A DNA stretch of 14,945 nt from an uncultured Gemmatimonadales bacterium (GTDB taxonomy: Bacteria; Gemmatimonadota; Gemmatimonadetes; Longimicrobiales; Gaopeijiaceae): assembly GCA_937983085.1 (NCBI GenBank), contig CALJKZ010000141.1, positions 1-14,945 on the forward strand, read 5' to 3'. This document shows positions 6,813 to 14,099 of the stretch, piece by piece. Made by a program: the position numbers and the translations under genes. A model generated the notes under the pieces. That model had not been told where the DNA came from. It did not search any database and was given only the letters and a program-made list of their open reading frames with translations. Each line of letters begins with the position of its first letter. The stretch's first letter is position 1.

Positions 6813-7036
6813 ATGTTCAATCTACGGTCGAAGCCGTACTCTCGTCGAAGGGGGCCGTCAGCAGCCCGCGCCCCGCACTACGAGCCATGGGAACGTGAGG
6901 TTCAGAATTCACGAAACGCGTGGAGGACGGCCCCGGAGAGACGGCTAACGAACAGGTGAAGTGTGACGTCAGGAACGAAACAGGGGCGGAGCCGTAGGAA
7001 GGAATCCCGCCGCGTCAAAACCGGAAACCACGTGCC
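6813..7036. promoter_or_regulatory. divergent intergenic region upstream of the envelope operon
   Basis: These 224 bp separate the starts of the minus-strand small protein and the DUF4159 lipoprotein, and are less GC-rich than the coding sequence around them. They must carry at least the promoter of the right-hand operon. An 8-bp palindrome TGACGTCA lies at 6964–6971, possibly an operator half. I see no gene, no tRNA and no convincing –35/–10 pair by eye. Confidence 0.4.
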
Positions 7037-7984
7037 ATGAGGCGACTCTTCCGCTCCGGAACCGTCTCGGTCATCGCCGCATCCGCGCTGGTCGTCTCGG
7101 CCTGCGGAGGGCTGGACCGCGACGCGAGTCACGCCCGCACGCCAGACGGACCGGCCGAGCGCGCCTCCCACGCGGGGCCCGACGTCCCCTTTCCGGAAGA
7201 TCCCATCTCCGGAGCGTTGGACCTGGGTGCCTCGTTCCTCGGCCAGGAGGCTCCGCCGGCCGTGGGACGACCCATCACCGGCGTACTCGGCGAGCGCATG
7301 ATCCAGGGAGAGACCCCGGGACGTTGGCCCTTCTACTGGACCCGGGCCATCTACTCCGGGAACGGAGGGTGGTACGGTCGGCGCCAATCGTGGGCCACCG
7401 ACTTCCCCAAGGGCGACCAGCAGTTCCTCGTGGTGCTCAAGCGCCTGGTGAAGCTCAGCGCCTACGACTGGGAGAACGCTGTCCACCTGGCCAACCCCGA
7501 CCTGCGCCGCTTCCCCGTCATCTACGCCGTGGAAGTGGGCAGGATGCGCCTCACGGAGGAGGAAGCCGACGGCTTGCGAGGCTACCTCGATGCAGGCGGC
7601 TTCCTCATCGTCGACGACTTCTGGGGCACACGGGAGTGGCAGATCTTCGAGTGGAACATGGCCCAGGTCTTCCCGACCCGGACCATCGAAGAGATCCCCC
7701 TCGACCACCCGCTCTTCTCGACCTTCTACGACATCGAGGAGATCCGGCAGGTCCCGAACATCTCCAATGCCAGCTGGGGATACCGGACGCACGAACGGGA
7801 CGGCTACACGCCCCACGTCCGGGGCATCTTCGATGACGACGGCCGCCTCATGGTGGCCATCAATTTCAACACCGATCTGGGCGATGCCTGGGAGTGGGCC
7901 GAGGATCCTCGTTATCCCCTCGAGTATTCGACCTTCGCGTACGAGCTCGGCACCAACATGATCGTCTACGGCTTGAGCCACTGA
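7037..7984 (+). CDS. DUF4159 lipoprotein (first copy)
   Basis: The protein is 315 aa. The N-terminus MRRLFRSGTVSVIAASALVVSACGG is a signal peptide with lipobox VSAC (Cys23), so a lipid-anchored periplasmic protein is predicted. A Pro/Gly-rich linker follows (25–95). The DUF4159 domain covers about 97–313: WPFYWTRAIYSG, WATDFPKGDQQFL, FPVIYAVEVG (159–168), the signature GGFLIVDDF (187–195), PLDHPLF (221–227), then NFNTDLGDAWEWAED near the end. The GGFLIVDDF turn resembles the corner of glutamine-amidotransferase-like folds, but no Cys nucleophile is present. DUF4159 genes often neighbour MoxR ATPase, DUF58 and VWA genes; the role is unknown. The next gene starts 6 nt downstream, so this is probably the first gene of the operon. 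A homologous DUF4159 gene lies at 14099. Confidence 0.9.
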   Translation: MRRLFRSGTVSVIAASALVVSACGGLDRDASHARTPDGPAERASHAGPDVPFPEDPISGALDLGASFLGQEAPPAVGRPITGVLGERMIQGETPGRWPFYWTRAIYSGNGGWYGRRQSWATDFPKGDQQFLVVLKRLVKLSAYDWENAVHLANPDLRRFPVIYAVEVGRMRLTEEEADGLRGYLDAGGFLIVDDFWGTREWQIFEWNMAQVFPTRTIEEIPLDHPLFSTFYDIEEIRQVPNISNASWGYRTHERDGYTPHVRGIFDDDGRLMVAINFNTDLGDAWEWAEDPRYPLEYSTFAYELGTNMIVYGLSH

Positions 7985-7990
7985 GGGGCG

Positions 7991-10282
7991 ATGAACGCGA
8001 TCTTCGAATTCCTCTTCAAGTTCCGGCCGGCGGTCTTCGAGCAGGGCGAGTTCATCTTCGGAGCTCCGGCGTCCGTTCGACTCTGGCTCGGCGTGGCCGG
8101 CCTCGTTGCGGCGAGCGCGGTGGCCACCTACACCATCGCGCGTGGGCGCAGCTCGGTAGCCGAGCGCGGGGTCATGGCGGGCCTTCGCGTGGCGCTCCTG
8201 GGGCTCATCGTCTTCTGCCTCATGCAGCCGACGCTGGTGCTATCCACGGTGGTGCCCCAGCAGAACTTCGTCGGCGTGGTGGTGGACGACTCCCGGAGCA
8301 TGTCTCTCGTCGATGCCGACGGCACGCCCCGCAGCGACTTCATCGCCGAGGCGTTCACGCCGGGTGAAAGCGAGCTTCTCGAGCAGCTCTCCGAGCGCTT
8401 CGTGCTTCGCTTCTTCCGCTTCTCCGAGTCGGCCCGACGTATGGACGGCATCGGAGAGATGACGCTGGAGGGCCGCGCCACCGACATCGGTGGAGCGCTC
8501 GATTTCGCCCGGGAGGAGCTGGCCGGGGTTCCCCTGTCGGGTCTGGTCGTGGTCTCCGACGGCGCCGACAACGACAGCCGTCCCCTCACCGAAGCCCTCG
8601 TCCCGCTCCAGGCCGCCGGCGTTCCCGTCTTCACCGTGGGGGTCGGCGACGAGGTCGTCGAGCCCGACATCGAGCTCGGGCGCGTGGAGCTGCCTCGTCG
8701 GGTGCTGGAAGGCTCCACCCTCATGGTGGACGTGGTGGTCACCCAGAACGGGTTCGGTGAACGGACCGTGCCCCTGGTGATCCAGGACGAGGATCGGATC
8801 CTCGCCGAGGAGACGGTGGAGCTGGGTCCCGACGGAGAGCCGGTGGTGGCGCGGGTGGCTTTCCAGGTGGAGGACTCGGGCTCCCGACGGGTGGACTTCT
8901 CCATTCCCACCCAGGACGGCGAGCGGGTGGACCGCAACAACCGGCGCAGCGCGTGGGTCGAAGTCCGGGGTCAGACTGACAAGATCCTCTATCTCGAAGG
9001 CGAGCCCCGAGCTCAGGTGAAGTTCATGAGGCGGGCCGTGGACGAAGACGAGAACCTTCAGCTGGTCGTCCTCCAGCGGACGGCCGAGAACAAGTTCCTT
9101 CGCCTTTCCGTCTCCGACAGCCTCGAACTCCAGTTCGGCTTCCCGACGACCCGCGAGGAACTGTACCGGTATCGCGGTCTCGTCATCGGGAGCATCGAAG
9201 CGTCGTTCTTCACCCACGACCAACTGCAGATGATCGCCGACTTCGCCTCGGAGCGCGGCGGCGGCATCCTCTTCCTGGGCGGGCACGACGCCTTCGCGGA
9301 GGGGGGGTGGGACGGCACGCCGGTGGAGGAAGTCATGCCCGTCGTCCTCGGTGAGGCCCAGCCGGGCCCGGGACGGGACGGCTACTTCGCCGAGGTGAAG
9401 GCGAGGCCCACGCCGGCGGGTCTGGCCCACTCCACCATCCAGCTCGATGCCGACCTGGACAGGGTCGTCGCGCGCTGGGATTCGCTCCCACCCGTGACGG
9501 TAGTGAACCGTCTCACCGAGACGCGGCCCGGAGCGACGACGCTCCTCACGGGCACGGCGACCGGCGGGGGCGCCGATCAAATCCTCCTCGCCTTCCAGCG
9601 CTACGGCAGCGGCAAGGCCATCGCCTTCACCACCCAGGACTCCTGGCTCTGGCAGATGCACGCCGACGTGCCTCTTGAGGACATGAGCCACGAAGTGCTG
9701 TGGCAGCAGATGCTCCGCTGGCTCGTGGACGGTGTCCCCAACGCCGTGTCCGTCGCCACCGACAAGGAGCGGGTGGAGCCGGGCGAGACGGTCCGCCTCG
9801 TGGCCTCGGTGAGCGATTCGACCTTCATCGAGATGAACGACGCGTCGGTCACCGCCCGGGTGACGAGCCCCACCGGCGTGGTGGAGGAACTGCCGGTGGA
9901 GTGGACGGTGGAGCGCGACGGCGAATATGCCGTGGAGCTCCGCCCCGGCGAGCTCGGAGACTACGAGGTGGAGCTCACGGCGGCCCGCAACGGCACGCCC
10001 ATGGGATCGGCCAGCACCTACCTCCACGTGGCCCCCAGCGACGCCGAGTACTACGACTCGGCCCGGCGCACGCCCCTGCTCCGTCGCATCGCCGACGAGA
10101 CGGGCGGCCGCTTCTACACGCCCCAGACGGTGGGTGACCTGCCCGAGGACATCACCATCTCCGGGGCCGGTGTCACCCTCGTGGAAGAGCACGACCTGTG
10201 GGACATCCCGGCCCTCTTCCTCCTGCTACTCGTCCTGATGGGAGCGGAGTGGGCCTTCCGCAGAGTCCGGGGGCTGGTTTGA
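7991..10282 (+). CDS. VWA and glutamine-amidotransferase-like membrane protein
   Basis: The protein is 763 aa; GAGGGG just before ATG 7991 is a good ribosome-binding site. Two transmembrane helices (about 30–50 and 64–88) precede a von Willebrand A domain with a complete MIDAS: DDSRSMS (Asp99, Ser101, Ser103), Thr164 in GRATDIGG, Asp190 in VVVSDGADND. A beta-rich section follows, then a class I glutamine-amidotransferase-like fold (about 325–590). Its elbow reads LFLGGHDAF (residues 427–435; GGHDAF at 9278–9295) instead of the Cys-containing G-x-C-x-G, so it should not be an active amidotransferase. Another beta-sandwich-like region and a C-terminal helix (about 740–757) follow. The large central part is probably periplasmic. 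Such proteins occur with MoxR and DUF58 genes and are thought to bind metal-dependent ligands or client proteins. It is coupled to the next gene by a TTGA overlap. Confidence 0.9.
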   Translation: MNAIFEFLFKFRPAVFEQGEFIFGAPASVRLWLGVAGLVAASAVATYTIARGRSSVAERGVMAGLRVALLGLIVFCLMQPTLVLSTVVPQQNFVGVVVDDSRSMSLVDADGTPRSDFIAEAFTPGESELLEQLSERFVLRFFRFSESARRMDGIGEMTLEGRATDIGGALDFAREELAGVPLSGLVVVSDGADNDSRPLTEALVPLQAAGVPVFTVGVGDEVVEPDIELGRVELPRRVLEGSTLMVDVVVTQNGFGERTVPLVIQDEDRILAEETVELGPDGEPVVARVAFQVEDSGSRRVDFSIPTQDGERVDRNNRRSAWVEVRGQTDKILYLEGEPRAQVKFMRRAVDEDENLQLVVLQRTAENKFLRLSVSDSLELQFGFPTTREELYRYRGLVIGSIEASFFTHDQLQMIADFASERGGGILFLGGHDAFAEGGWDGTPVEEVMPVVLGEAQPGPGRDGYFAEVKARPTPAGLAHSTIQLDADLDRVVARWDSLPPVTVVNRLTETRPGATTLLTGTATGGGADQILLAFQRYGSGKAIAFTTQDSWLWQMHADVPLEDMSHEVLWQQMLRWLVDGVPNAVSVATDKERVEPGETVRLVASVSDSTFIEMNDASVTARVTSPTGVVEELPVEWTVERDGEYAVELRPGELGDYEVELTAARNGTPMGSASTYLHVAPSDAEYYDSARRTPLLRRIADETGGRFYTPQTVGDLPEDITISGAGVTLVEEHDLWDIPALFLLLLVLMGAEWAFRRVRGLV

Positions 10283-11364
10283 GGAAGGCGGCTCACCCCT
10301 CCCGCAGGCTCCTGGGTCGAGCTCGACGCGCGACTCTTCGCCTCGTCGGGGCGCCCTTCGTCGCGGCGCCGTTCGTCGCAGCCGCCAGCGTGGTTCTGGC
10401 CGCCGAGTGGACCGATCTCGCGGCCCAGGGTCGGACCCATGCCGTCATCGTGACGGGGCTCGGGGGGCAGCCGGAGTATTCCGAGAGCTTCCACGCCGAG
10501 GCCTCCACCATCTACGACGCCCTCATCGAGAAGCACGGGCTGGCGCCGGAGAACGTCACGTACCTCGGCGAGAGGGTGGAGACCGACCCCGAGCGCATCT
10601 CCATGCGGTCCACGAGGGCCAACGTCCTCCAGGTCCTGGCCGAGATCGCCCAGAAGGCCGAGCCGCTGGACCGGCTCTTCGTGGTCCTCATCGGTCATGG
10701 GACCGTCGGACGCGAGGAGCCGCAGCTCAACCTGCCCGGCCCCGACCTCGTGCCCAGCGATTTCGAGCGCGGCCTCATTGCCTTCCCCACCCAAACGCTG
10801 GCCCTCGTGCATACCGGAACGGCCAGCGGTGGCTTCATCCGCTCCCTTTCGGGTCCCAACCGCATCCTCATCGCGGCCACCAGTACCGAGCGGCAGCTCA
10901 ACGCCACCGAGTTCGGTCAGTTCTTCGCCCAGGCCATCGCCGGAGACGGCACCGACCTGGACAAGGACGAGCGGGTCTCGCTCCTCGAGGCCTTCCTCTT
11001 CACGCGTCAGGAAGTGGCGCGCCTGTACGAGGAGGAGAACGAGATCCTCACCGAGACGGCCGTCCTCGACGACAACGGCGACGGTAGCGCCAGCAGCGAC
11101 GCGGGTCAGGACGCGGCCGACGGTCCGTTGGCGGCCACGTTCCATCTGGGAGGGATCTCCGGGACCGCCGGGCAGACGCCCGACGACCCGGTCCTCGCGC
11201 AACTCTATGAGGAGCGCGCCGAGATCCAGAGCCGCATCGACGGACTGAGCGCCAGCCGGTCGGCTCTGAGCGAGGAGGAGTACCTCGACGCCCTCGAGCC
11301 CATCCTCATCGAGCTCGCCTTGAAGAACCGGGAGATCCGGGATCGGGAGGGCGGCGGGAGCTGA
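10279..11364 (+). CDS. exported legumain/caspase-fold (peptidase C13-like) protein lacking the catalytic Cys
   Basis: The protein is 361 aa from TTG 10279, which overlaps the upstream TGA and gives a normal signal peptide (RRATLRLVGAPFVAAPFVAAASVVLAA). GTG 10249 with GGGAG before it is the alternative start. The mature part begins THAVIVTGLGG, a first beta strand as in C13/caspase folds. FVVLIGHGTVG (His140-Gly141) matches the catalytic His motif. The Cys strand, normally like LVDSCHSGG, here reads LVHTGTASGGF, with Thr181 in place of Cys, followed by ILIAATSTERQLNATEFGQFFAQA, the typical post-Cys strand. GTDLDKDERVSLLEAF (224–239) is an EF-hand-like acidic loop; LDDNGDG follows, then a helical tail. 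It is most likely an inactive binding relative of C13 peptidases, although another nucleophile cannot be excluded. It ends TGATG, coupled to the TPR gene. Confidence 0.82.
   Translation: MRKAAHPSRRLLGRARRATLRLVGAPFVAAPFVAAASVVLAAEWTDLAAQGRTHAVIVTGLGGQPEYSESFHAEASTIYDALIEKHGLAPENVTYLGERVETDPERISMRSTRANVLQVLAEIAQKAEPLDRLFVVLIGHGTVGREEPQLNLPGPDLVPSDFERGLIAFPTQTLALVHTGTASGGFIRSLSGPNRILIAATSTERQLNATEFGQFFAQAIAGDGTDLDKDERVSLLEAFLFTRQEVARLYEEENEILTETAVLDDNGDGSASSDAGQDAADGPLAATFHLGGISGTAGQTPDDPVLAQLYEERAEIQSRIDGLSASRSALSEEEYLDALEPILIELALKNREIRDREGGGS
10351..10380 (+). repeat. 15-nt tandem duplication in a signal peptide
   Basis: GCGCCCTTCGTCGCG is followed by GCGCCGTTCGTCGCA. The two encode APFVA twice, forming the hydrophobic core of the signal peptide of the C13-like protein. 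Confidence 0.6.
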
Positions 11365-14099
11365 TGCGCGTACGGGGTGGAGAGGGAGTGGTGAGGGGGC
11401 AGTCCGGCGGGTCGCGCGCGCTGACCGCGGTTTCCGGGTCGTTCTTGGCCCTCCCCTTCGGCGCCGCGCTTCCCTTCGCGGCGACCCTCACGTTCTCGGC
11501 CGCCCTGACCTCTGGGGCAGGATTGGGCCTACCCGCGCCGCTGTCGGCCCAGGACGCCTCAGAGGCGCGTGCCGCTCTCCGATCGGGGGAGTACGTCGAG
11601 GCCGTCGACGCGTACGAGGAGATCCTCGACGCCGACCCGCGGGCTGCCCGAGCCCGCGTCGAACTCATGGAGGCGCTCCTCGCCACCGGGCGGTACGAGG
11701 ACGCCGTTCAGGTCGGCCGGGCTGCCCCGGATCCGGGGGTCGTGGCCCACGCCACCGGCGATGCCCTGCAGCGCTTGGGTCGCCTCGACGAAGCGGCGCA
11801 GGCCTTTCGTGAGGGCGTCGCCGACGGCGGTGCCTTCGCCCTGACCTCGCAGGTCGCCCTCGCCGAGCTCCTCTTCCTGAGAGGAAACGTCGACGAGGCC
11901 ATGGAGCGCTTCGACCGCTTCATCGACATCTACAACGGCGCCGACGGCGAGTTGGGATCGAGGGACCTGGCGGCGGTTGGACGCGCCGTTCGCTTCCTCG
12001 GCCGCCGTGAGCCCAACCTCTTCCAGGACGCCCTGCGCGCCTTCGACGAGGCCGCCCGGGCCGACCCCACGTGGGCCGACCCCGTGGTCCGCGCCGGCGA
12101 GCTCTTCCTGGAGAAGTACGACAGCCCGTCGTCGAAGGCCGAGTTCCAGAAGGTGCTGGCCGCCAACCCGCGTCACCCCGAGGCGCTCCTCGGTCTGGCC
12201 CGCTCCCTGGTCTTCGACGGGTCACCCGAAGCGCGGACGACGCTGACCCGTCTCCTGGAGGTGAACCCCAACCACGTCGAGGCACGAGCCCTGGTAGCCG
12301 AGATCCACCTCACCAACGAGCGGATCGAGGAAGCTCGCGCGGAGGTCGACAAGGCACTGGCGGTGAACCCCCGGTCGCTGGTGGCGCTGACGGCCCTCGC
12401 CGCCGTCCACCTCATCGCCGACGAGCCCGCCGCGTTCCAGGAGGCACGCCGACGGGCTCTGGCCATCAACCCACGTTACGCCGACCTGGACGTCACCCTC
12501 GCCGATCTGGCGGTGAAGACCCGTCGCTACCAGGAGGCGGTGGAGCGGGCGGCGGCGGCGGTGGAGCTCGATCCCGAGTCGTGGGAGGCATGGGGACTGC
12601 TGGGCATGAATCAGCTTCGCGTCGGCGCCATCACCGAGGGACAGGCCAGCCTGGAGCGCGCCTTCGAGGGAGACCCGTTCAACCCGTGGTTCAAGAACAG
12701 CCTGGACCTCCTCGACACCTTCGACGGCTTCGAGACCGTTCGTACCCGCCGCTTCGAGCTCTTCGTGCACTCCAGCGAGGCCGACCTGCTGCGCGTCTAC
12801 CTGGAGCCCATCGCCGAGGAGGCGTACGACAGCCTTTCCGCACGCTACGGCGTGGACCCCGACCTCCCCGTGCGCGCCGAGTTCTTTCCCAGCTCCGCCG
12901 ACTTCTCGGTCCGGACGTTGGGCGAAGCCGGACTCGGCGCCCTGGGCGTGAGCTTCGGCCGGGTGGTGGTCATGGACTCTCCGTCCGCCCGACAGCTCGG
13001 CGACTACAACTGGGCGTCGGTCTTCTGGCACGAGCTCGCCCACACCTTCCACCTGGCGGCCTCCGACAACCGGGTGCCCCGCTGGTTCTCCGAGGGGCTG
13101 GCTGTCCACGAGCAACGGAAGGCCCGCGAGGGGTGGGGGCACCAGGCGACGCTGCCCTTCCTCCAGGCGCTAGGGGAGAACCGCCTCAAGAAGGTGAGCG
13201 AGCTCAACGACGGCTTCATGCGGCCCGACTATCCGCAGCAGGTCATCTTCTCGTACTTCCAGGCCTCCCTCGTCTTCGGTCTCATCGAAGAGAGACACGG
13301 CTTCGACGCCATCCGGATGATGCTCGACGGGTACCGCCAGGGCCGCCAGACCGAGGAGCTCTTCGAGACCGTGCTGGGCATGCCGGTCACCGACTTCGAC
13401 GGCATCTTCGACGATCATCTCCGCGAGCGGTTCCGGCTGCCACTGGCCGGTTTGTCCACCATGGGAGAGAGCCCGGGCCCCGACGCGGGAATCGAGGCGG
13501 TGCGGGAGTTCGCCCAGCGCCAACCCGGCGACCTCCTGGCTCGCCTTCGCCTCGGGATCATGCTCTTCGAGCGGGAGCAGTTCGACGAGGCCGAAGACGA
13601 GTTCCAGGCGGCCATGCGGATCTTTCCGACCTACGGCGGTCCGGACAGCCCCTACTGGTATCTCGCCCGCATCAACGAGGCGCGCGGGGACCTGGAGCGG
13701 GCCGAGGCGGCCCTCGCCCGGTTGAACTCCATCTCCGAGTCCAACTACGACGCGTTGGTGCTCCAGGCCGACATCCTGCGGGAGCTGGGCCGACTGGAGG
13801 AGAGCGCCGGGGCATTGGACAAAGCCGTTCTCATCTGGCCCTATGAGATCGCGGTTCACGAACGGTTGGCCGACCTGCACGCTGAGTTGGGCAACGCGGA
13901 GGGAGCGGTGCGGGAGCGGGGCGCCATCCTCGCCCTCGACCCGGTGGACAGGGCAGAAGCGTTCTACGAACTCGCCGTGGCGCAGCGGGAGGCCGGCGAC
14001 ACCGAGGGCGCCCGCCGATCGGTCATGGGCGCCCTGCAGATCGCGCCCAACTACGAGGCGGCCCTCGAGTTCCTCCTGGCGCTGAGGGGAAGGGGCTGA
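11364..14099 (+). CDS. exported TPR – gluzincin metallopeptidase – TPR protein
   Basis: The protein is 911 aa, ATG sharing its A with the upstream TGA (TGATG), with GGGAG before it. The signal peptide has a long hydrophobic region built from six-residue repeats (29–52) and probable cleavage after LSA (62). Residues 64–455 are TPR helices (e.g. GEYVEAVDAYEEILDADPRA, GRLDEAAQAFREGV). A peptidase-MA/gluzincin domain (about 465–700) has the zinc site HELAH (556–560) and a third ligand in WFSEGLAVHE (Glu577), then helices with FSYFQASLVFGLIEERHG. Residues 700–911 are further TPRs. All residues for zinc binding and catalysis are present, so it could be a periplasmic peptidase with TPR arms holding partners or substrates. 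It is the only member of this operon with an evidently intact protease site. It overlaps the next gene by 1 nt (TGATG). Family sure, substrate unknown. Confidence 0.9.
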   Translation: MRVRGGEGVVRGQSGGSRALTAVSGSFLALPFGAALPFAATLTFSAALTSGAGLGLPAPLSAQDASEARAALRSGEYVEAVDAYEEILDADPRAARARVELMEALLATGRYEDAVQVGRAAPDPGVVAHATGDALQRLGRLDEAAQAFREGVADGGAFALTSQVALAELLFLRGNVDEAMERFDRFIDIYNGADGELGSRDLAAVGRAVRFLGRREPNLFQDALRAFDEAARADPTWADPVVRAGELFLEKYDSPSSKAEFQKVLAANPRHPEALLGLARSLVFDGSPEARTTLTRLLEVNPNHVEARALVAEIHLTNERIEEARAEVDKALAVNPRSLVALTALAAVHLIADEPAAFQEARRRALAINPRYADLDVTLADLAVKTRRYQEAVERAAAAVELDPESWEAWGLLGMNQLRVGAITEGQASLERAFEGDPFNPWFKNSLDLLDTFDGFETVRTRRFELFVHSSEADLLRVYLEPIAEEAYDSLSARYGVDPDLPVRAEFFPSSADFSVRTLGEAGLGALGVSFGRVVVMDSPSARQLGDYNWASVFWHELAHTFHLAASDNRVPRWFSEGLAVHEQRKAREGWGHQATLPFLQALGENRLKKVSELNDGFMRPDYPQQVIFSYFQASLVFGLIEERHGFDAIRMMLDGYRQGRQTEELFETVLGMPVTDFDGIFDDHLRERFRLPLAGLSTMGESPGPDAGIEAVREFAQRQPGDLLARLRLGIMLFEREQFDEAEDEFQAAMRIFPTYGGPDSPYWYLARINEARGDLERAEAALARLNSISESNYDALVLQADILRELGRLEESAGALDKAVLIWPYEIAVHERLADLHAELGNAEGAVRERGAILALDPVDRAEAFYELAVAQREAGDTEGARRSVMGALQIAPNYEAALEFLLALRGRG
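11448..11519 (+). repeat. four 18-nt imperfect units in the TPR-protein signal peptide
   Basis: The units GCCCTCCCCTTCGGCGCC, GCGCTTCCCTTCGCGGCG, ACCCTCACGTTCTCGGCC and GCCCTGACCTCTGGGGCA encode ALPFGA, ALPFAA, TLTFSA, ALTSGA. The repeat makes up nearly all of the hydrophobic core of the leader. Confidence 0.65.

Noticed and set aside
6964..6971. TGACGTCA as a specific transcription-factor site
   Set aside because: An 8-bp palindrome occurs by chance often enough; no regulator can be named from it alone.
8240..10192. 650-codon open frame on the minus strand opposite the VWA gene
   Set aside because: It is the mirror of GC-rich third positions; the translation is rich in His, Arg, Gly and Val with no domain, while the + strand has clear VWA motifs.
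12071..13846. 591-codon + frame inside the TPR–gluzincin gene
   Set aside because: The translation is Arg/Pro/Gly low-complexity sequence and overlaps a gene with obvious TPR and HELAH motifs.
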